Positions 61,103 to 64,000 of a DNA stretch of 64,000 nt are shown here, in pieces. Position numbers and translations under genes: made by a program. A model generated the notes under the pieces. It was not told where the DNA came from. It saw only the letters and a list, made by a program, of their open reading frames with translations, and did not search any database. The first letter of the stretch is position 1. Every line of letters begins with the position of its first letter. This DNA comes from Hymenobacter aranciens (GTDB taxonomy: Bacteria; Bacteroidota; Bacteroidia; Cytophagales; Hymenobacteraceae), in NCBI RefSeq assembly GCF_030580865.1, contig NZ_JAUQSY010000010.1, positions 170,575 through 234,574 of the forward strand, read 5' to 3'.

Positions 61103-63493
61103 TTAAAACCGGAAATTGTACGTCAGCGACGGGATAATCGGGAACAGCGACACCTGCTGCGCCTTAAAGCCCGTGATGCGGTCGGTCACCGGGTCGTCCA
61201 CGGTTTCGAAGAACACGAAGTAGGCATTGCGCCGGTTGTAGGCGTTGTAGATGCTCAGGGTCAAATCCTGGTTGCGGCGGGTGCCGATTTTGTACACCGC
61301 GCCCAGGTCGAGGCGGTGGTAGGGGATGAGGCGGTAGGTGTTGCGGTCGGGGTACACCGGCACGGGGCGCGGGTCGAGCCCCGTGCTGCTGCCGGGAATA
61401 TCCTGGTAGCCAAAGCGCCCGGCCGGTAGCGTGGTGGCCGAGCCGCTGGAGTAGATGAAGCTGGCCGTGAGGCTCAGGCGCACGTTGAGCTGGTGCATCA
61501 GTACCACGGTCAGGTTGTGGCGGCGGTCGTAGCCGGGGTGGAAGTCGCGGCCGCCGTTGATGCCCTGCGTGCCGCGCTGCGGGTCGAACTGCCGCCAGGC
61601 CCAGGCCAGAGTATAGCCCACCCAGCCGGTGGTTTTTCCGGTTTTCTTCTCCAGGTACAGCTCGTTGCCGTAGGCCCAGCTTTTGCCGTAGAGGAATTCC
61701 GCGTCCAGGTTTTCGTTGGCAATGAGCTGAGCGCCGTCGCGGAAATCGACCTGATTCTGGCCCCACTTGTAGTACACCTCGTTGGTGAGCAAAAACTTGC
61801 CCTTGCCCAGCAGCCAGCTCGCGCCGGTGCTCAGCTGCTGCGAGCGTTGCGGCTTGGTGTTGAGGCGCGAGGGGTACCACACATCGGTGGGCAGCGAGGC
61901 GCCGGAGTTGGTCACGAGGTGGATGTACTGGTACATCATGGCGTAGCTGCCCTTCAGCGACACCTTATCGTTGAGCGCATAGCGGGCCGCCGCGCGCGGC
62001 TCCAGGCCGAAGTTGGTATCCGAGCCGCTATTGAAGCCCGAGAAGCGCAGGCCGCCTTCGAGCTGCCACTTGTCGCTGAGCTTGTAGTTGTCGCCCACGT
62101 ATGCTGCGCCATCGCGGGCCGTGTAGTTCACGCCGCTGTCGAAGCTGATGCGGCCATCGTCGGAGCCCGCCGTCAGGTTGCCGATGCCGAAGGCGTGGTG
62201 CGTAAACGTGCCGCCAAACTTGATGGCGTGCCGCTCGTTGGGCGTGTACTCAAAATCGACCCGCCCGGTATGGTCCGTGATGCTGGAGCCCAGCCCGAAG
62301 CTGAACGAGGCGAAGCTGTTGGTCAGCTCGTACTTGTAATCCGACACTGCGTACGAGGTATTCACGAAGAGCTTCGGGTTAAACACGTGGTTCCAGCGCA
62401 GCACGCCCACGCTGTTGCCCCAGCGGAAGTCGAAGTTGAAGCCCCCGTCGCTGTTGTAGCCGAAGATGTCGCGGCCCAGGTAGCCGGTCAGAAACAGCTG
62501 GTCCTTCTCGCCCAGCTGGTAGTTGGCCTTGAGGTTGAAATCGTAGAAATGGTAGTCGGGAATGGGGGTGTATTCCTCGTCGCCCTCGTTGGCCTTGTTG
62601 ATGGCTCGGGTAAAGACATCGAAATACGTGCGCCGCCCCGACGCAATGAACGAGCCCTTGGCCGGCTTGCCATCTTCGCCCTTGCCAATGGGCCCTTCCA
62701 GCGTCAAACGCGACGAAATCAGCCCGATGCCGCCCGTGGCCACGTACTCCTGCCGGTCGCCCTCGCGCAGCTTCACATCCACCACCGACGATAGCCGCCC
62801 GCCAAACTGCGACGGAAAGCCCGATTTGTACAAATCGACGCTCTGCACGGCGTCGGAGTTGAACACCGAAAAGAGCCCGAACAAGTGGTTCGGGTTATAC
62901 ACCACCGCGTTGTCGAGCAGCACCAGGTTCTGGTCGGCCGAGCCGCCGCGCACAAACAAACCCGATGTGCCCTCGCCGCCGCTCTGCACGCCGGGCTTCA
63001 ACTGCAGGGTTTTCAGAATATCCACCTCGCCAAACAGCGCCGGCAGCAGCTTGGCCTCCTTGATGCTAAGGTGCTCGACGCCCATCTGGGTGGTTTTAAG
63101 CTTCTGCTCCAGGGTCTGGCGGCCTTCCACCACCACTTCGCCCAGCTCGTTGCTGCTTTCCTGCAGGTCCACGTCGAGGCGCTGGTTGCGGCTCAGGTTT
63201 ACGCTGCGCGTCAGACGCTCGTAGCCAATGAATTCGATAAATACTTCGTGCTTCCCGGCGGGCAGCACGAGCGTGAATTTGCCGTCGGCATCGGCGGCGG
63301 TGCCGGTGTTGAGGGCGGGCACCGCCACGCTCGCACCCGGCAGGGTTTCGCCCCGGGGCCCGCGCACCGTACCACTTAGGGTGTAACGGACTTGGGCAGG
63401 TGGGGGAGTGGTCTGGGCTTGCAGCGCCGGCAGGCTGCCAGCCGTCAGCAAAGTCGTAATAATCAGATACCGCGAAAGGGTAGGAACAGCCAT
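61103..63493 (-). CDS. TonB-dependent receptor with carboxypeptidase-like N-domain
   Basis: 796 residues. Signal peptide (about 1-27, ALQAQ), a CarboxypepD_reg-like beta domain (about 34-115: YTLSGTVRGPRGETLPGASVAVP), a plug (TSGLFVRGGSADQNLVLLDNAVVYN, FGGRLSSVVDVKLREG), and a 22-strand barrel ending in an aromatic (LTYNFRF). Outer membrane importer of unknown substrate. With the DUF4249 lipoprotein it forms a two-gene unit. The ATG at 63493 follows a GTG two codons upstream. Confidence 0.92.
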   Translation of the reverse strand: MAVPTLSRYLIITTLLTAGSLPALQAQTTPPPAQVRYTLSGTVRGPRGETLPGASVAVPALNTGTAADADGKFTLVLPAGKHEVFIEFIGYERLTRSVNLSRNQRLDVDLQESSNELGEVVVEGRQTLEQKLKTTQMGVEHLSIKEAKLLPALFGEVDILKTLQLKPGVQSGGEGTSGLFVRGGSADQNLVLLDNAVVYNPNHLFGLFSVFNSDAVQSVDLYKSGFPSQFGGRLSSVVDVKLREGDRQEYVATGGIGLISSRLTLEGPIGKGEDGKPAKGSFIASGRRTYFDVFTRAINKANEGDEEYTPIPDYHFYDFNLKANYQLGEKDQLFLTGYLGRDIFGYNSDGGFNFDFRWGNSVGVLRWNHVFNPKLFVNTSYAVSDYKYELTNSFASFSFGLGSSITDHTGRVDFEYTPNERHAIKFGGTFTHHAFGIGNLTAGSDDGRISFDSGVNYTARDGAAYVGDNYKLSDKWQLEGGLRFSGFNSGSDTNFGLEPRAAARYALNDKVSLKGSYAMMYQYIHLVTNSGASLPTDVWYPSRLNTKPQRSQQLSTGASWLLGKGKFLLTNEVYYKWGQNQVDFRDGAQLIANENLDAEFLYGKSWAYGNELYLEKKTGKTTGWVGYTLAWAWRQFDPQRGTQGINGGRDFHPGYDRRHNLTVVLMHQLNVRLSLTASFIYSSGSATTLPAGRFGYQDIPGSSTGLDPRPVPVYPDRNTYRLIPYHRLDLGAVYKIGTRRNQDLTLSIYNAYNRRNAYFVFFETVDDPVTDRITGFKAQQVSLFPIIPSLTYNFRF

Positions 63494-63605
63494 AAGCACA
63501 CATCAACGAACACGCAAAAGTAAGCCTCCCGCTAACGGCGGCCGGGCTTACCTGGTATGCGAGTGCGCAATTACGCTACCCGCCTATTGCTTAACTGGAC
63601 GCTTT

Positions 63606-63914
63606 CTAACCTATAAAAGGTTGCAGCACCTGCGATAATTGCGCGGCCGGCACCACGCCCGCCTGCCGCCACACCGGCTGCCCTTTGCTGAACAATACCA
63701 GCGTGGGAATGCTCTGCACCCGATATTGCTGGGCTACGGCGGGGTTTTTATCCACGTCAATTTTGATGATGCGCAGCTTGCCCTGGTGCTGGGCCGCCAC
63801 CTGCTCCAGAATGGGAGCCATGGTTTTGCAGGGGCCGCACCAAGTGGCAAAAAAATCGACCAGCACGGGCATGCCGGGGCTGTCAATGAGCTCGGAAAAG
63901 GACTTGCGGGGCAT
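63606..63914 (-). CDS. Thioredoxin
   Basis: 102 residues. MPVLVDFFATWCGPCKTMAPIL carries the redox motif C26-G-P-C29; the cis-Pro region is SIPTLVLFSKGQPVWRQAG. Cytoplasmic disulfide reductase. The start codon is two bases from a 12-unit heptad repeat, so the 5' leader is made of that repeat. Confidence 0.92.
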   Translation of the reverse strand: MPRKSFSELIDSPGMPVLVDFFATWCGPCKTMAPILEQVAAQHQGKLRIIKIDVDKNPAVAQQYRVQSIPTLVLFSKGQPVWRQAGVVPAAQLSQVLQPFIG

Positions 63915-63916
63915 AA

Positions 63917-64000
63917 GGTTAATGGTTAATGGTTAATGGTTAATGGTTAATGGTTAATGGTTAATGGTTAATGGTTAATGGTTAATGGTTAATGGTTAAT
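63917..64000. repeat. Perfect heptad tandem repeat (GGTTAAT), at least 12 units
   Basis: Twelve uninterrupted GGTTAAT units reach the end of the window. On the minus strand it is ATTAACC repeated right up to two bases before the thioredoxin ATG. Confidence 0.97.

Noticed and set aside
63917..64000. Telomere-like repeat
   Set aside because: The G-rich heptad recalls telomeres, but it directly precedes a gene and the same class occurs at internal sites. The window ends here, so no chromosome end can be claimed.

Overview
The window is a contiguous piece of chromosome from a high-GC member of the Bacteroidota. It most resembles Hymenobacter or a close relative. The phylum call rests on the family-specific -7 promoter motif TAnnTTTG in front of many genes, a TonB-dependent receptor paired with a DUF4249 lipoprotein, a DUF2911 protein, an M61/PDZ peptidase and a sparse use of Shine-Dalgarno sites. 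The genus call is inference from gene content and GC only. I see no rRNA, phage, plasmid, insertion sequence or CRISPR array.

Layout. 1-9.6 kb is almost all on the minus strand: DUF2911 protein, ABC exporter, TonB C-terminal protein, sodium:solute symporter, MBL-fold hydrolase, M61 peptidase and methyltransferase. A tRNA-Leu(CAG) with its own promoter and terminator follows at 9.78 kb. 10-22 kb holds a PAP2 phosphatase, a GAF protein, two lipoproteins, a dicarboxylate symporter, a dipeptide epimerase, a marR-yceI pair with a palindromic operator, and a DPP-like S9 peptidase. 22-29.7 kb holds clpS, recR, a GT2 fusion protein, a PLP aminotransferase, an ADP-heptose-pathway kinase and an S10 carboxypeptidase. 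30-43 kb holds hemE, marC, an EEP-family hydrolase, dnaK, an ATP-grasp/FCP1-like phosphatase pair, an alpha/beta hydrolase, rluE, and an MBL-fold/NAD-epimerase pair. 43-58 kb holds a VWA protein, a WGR/propeller protein, fabG, an FAD reductase, a TPR lipoprotein, lpdA, a PIN toxin-antitoxin pair, an EamA transporter, rarA, an esterase and sppA. 58-64 kb holds a PKD lipoprotein, a purine nucleoside phosphorylase, the TonB receptor/DUF4249 pair and a thioredoxin.

The genes are ordinary housekeeping and envelope functions. The unusual content is between them: nearly every intergenic gap is occupied by structured repeats. I recognise at least five classes. (1) A TGTCATGCTGAACGCAGTGAAGCAT inverted repeat, eight loci. 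(2) REPIN-like pairs with a GTAG foot and a covarying hairpin, three loci. (3) A 137-166 bp double-hairpin palindrome with a constant frame and a completely interchangeable, self-complementary stem, four loci. (4) Heptanucleotide tandem repeats, often as two inverted arrays, eight loci. (5) Locus-specific tandem arrays of period 42, about 20.5 and 21 bp. Many of these begin or end within a few bases of a stop codon, and two sit in frame inside genes.

A second theme is transcription: ten genes have a TAnnTTTG-type -7 box only 4-8 bases before the start codon. That predicts leaderless or nearly leaderless mRNAs.
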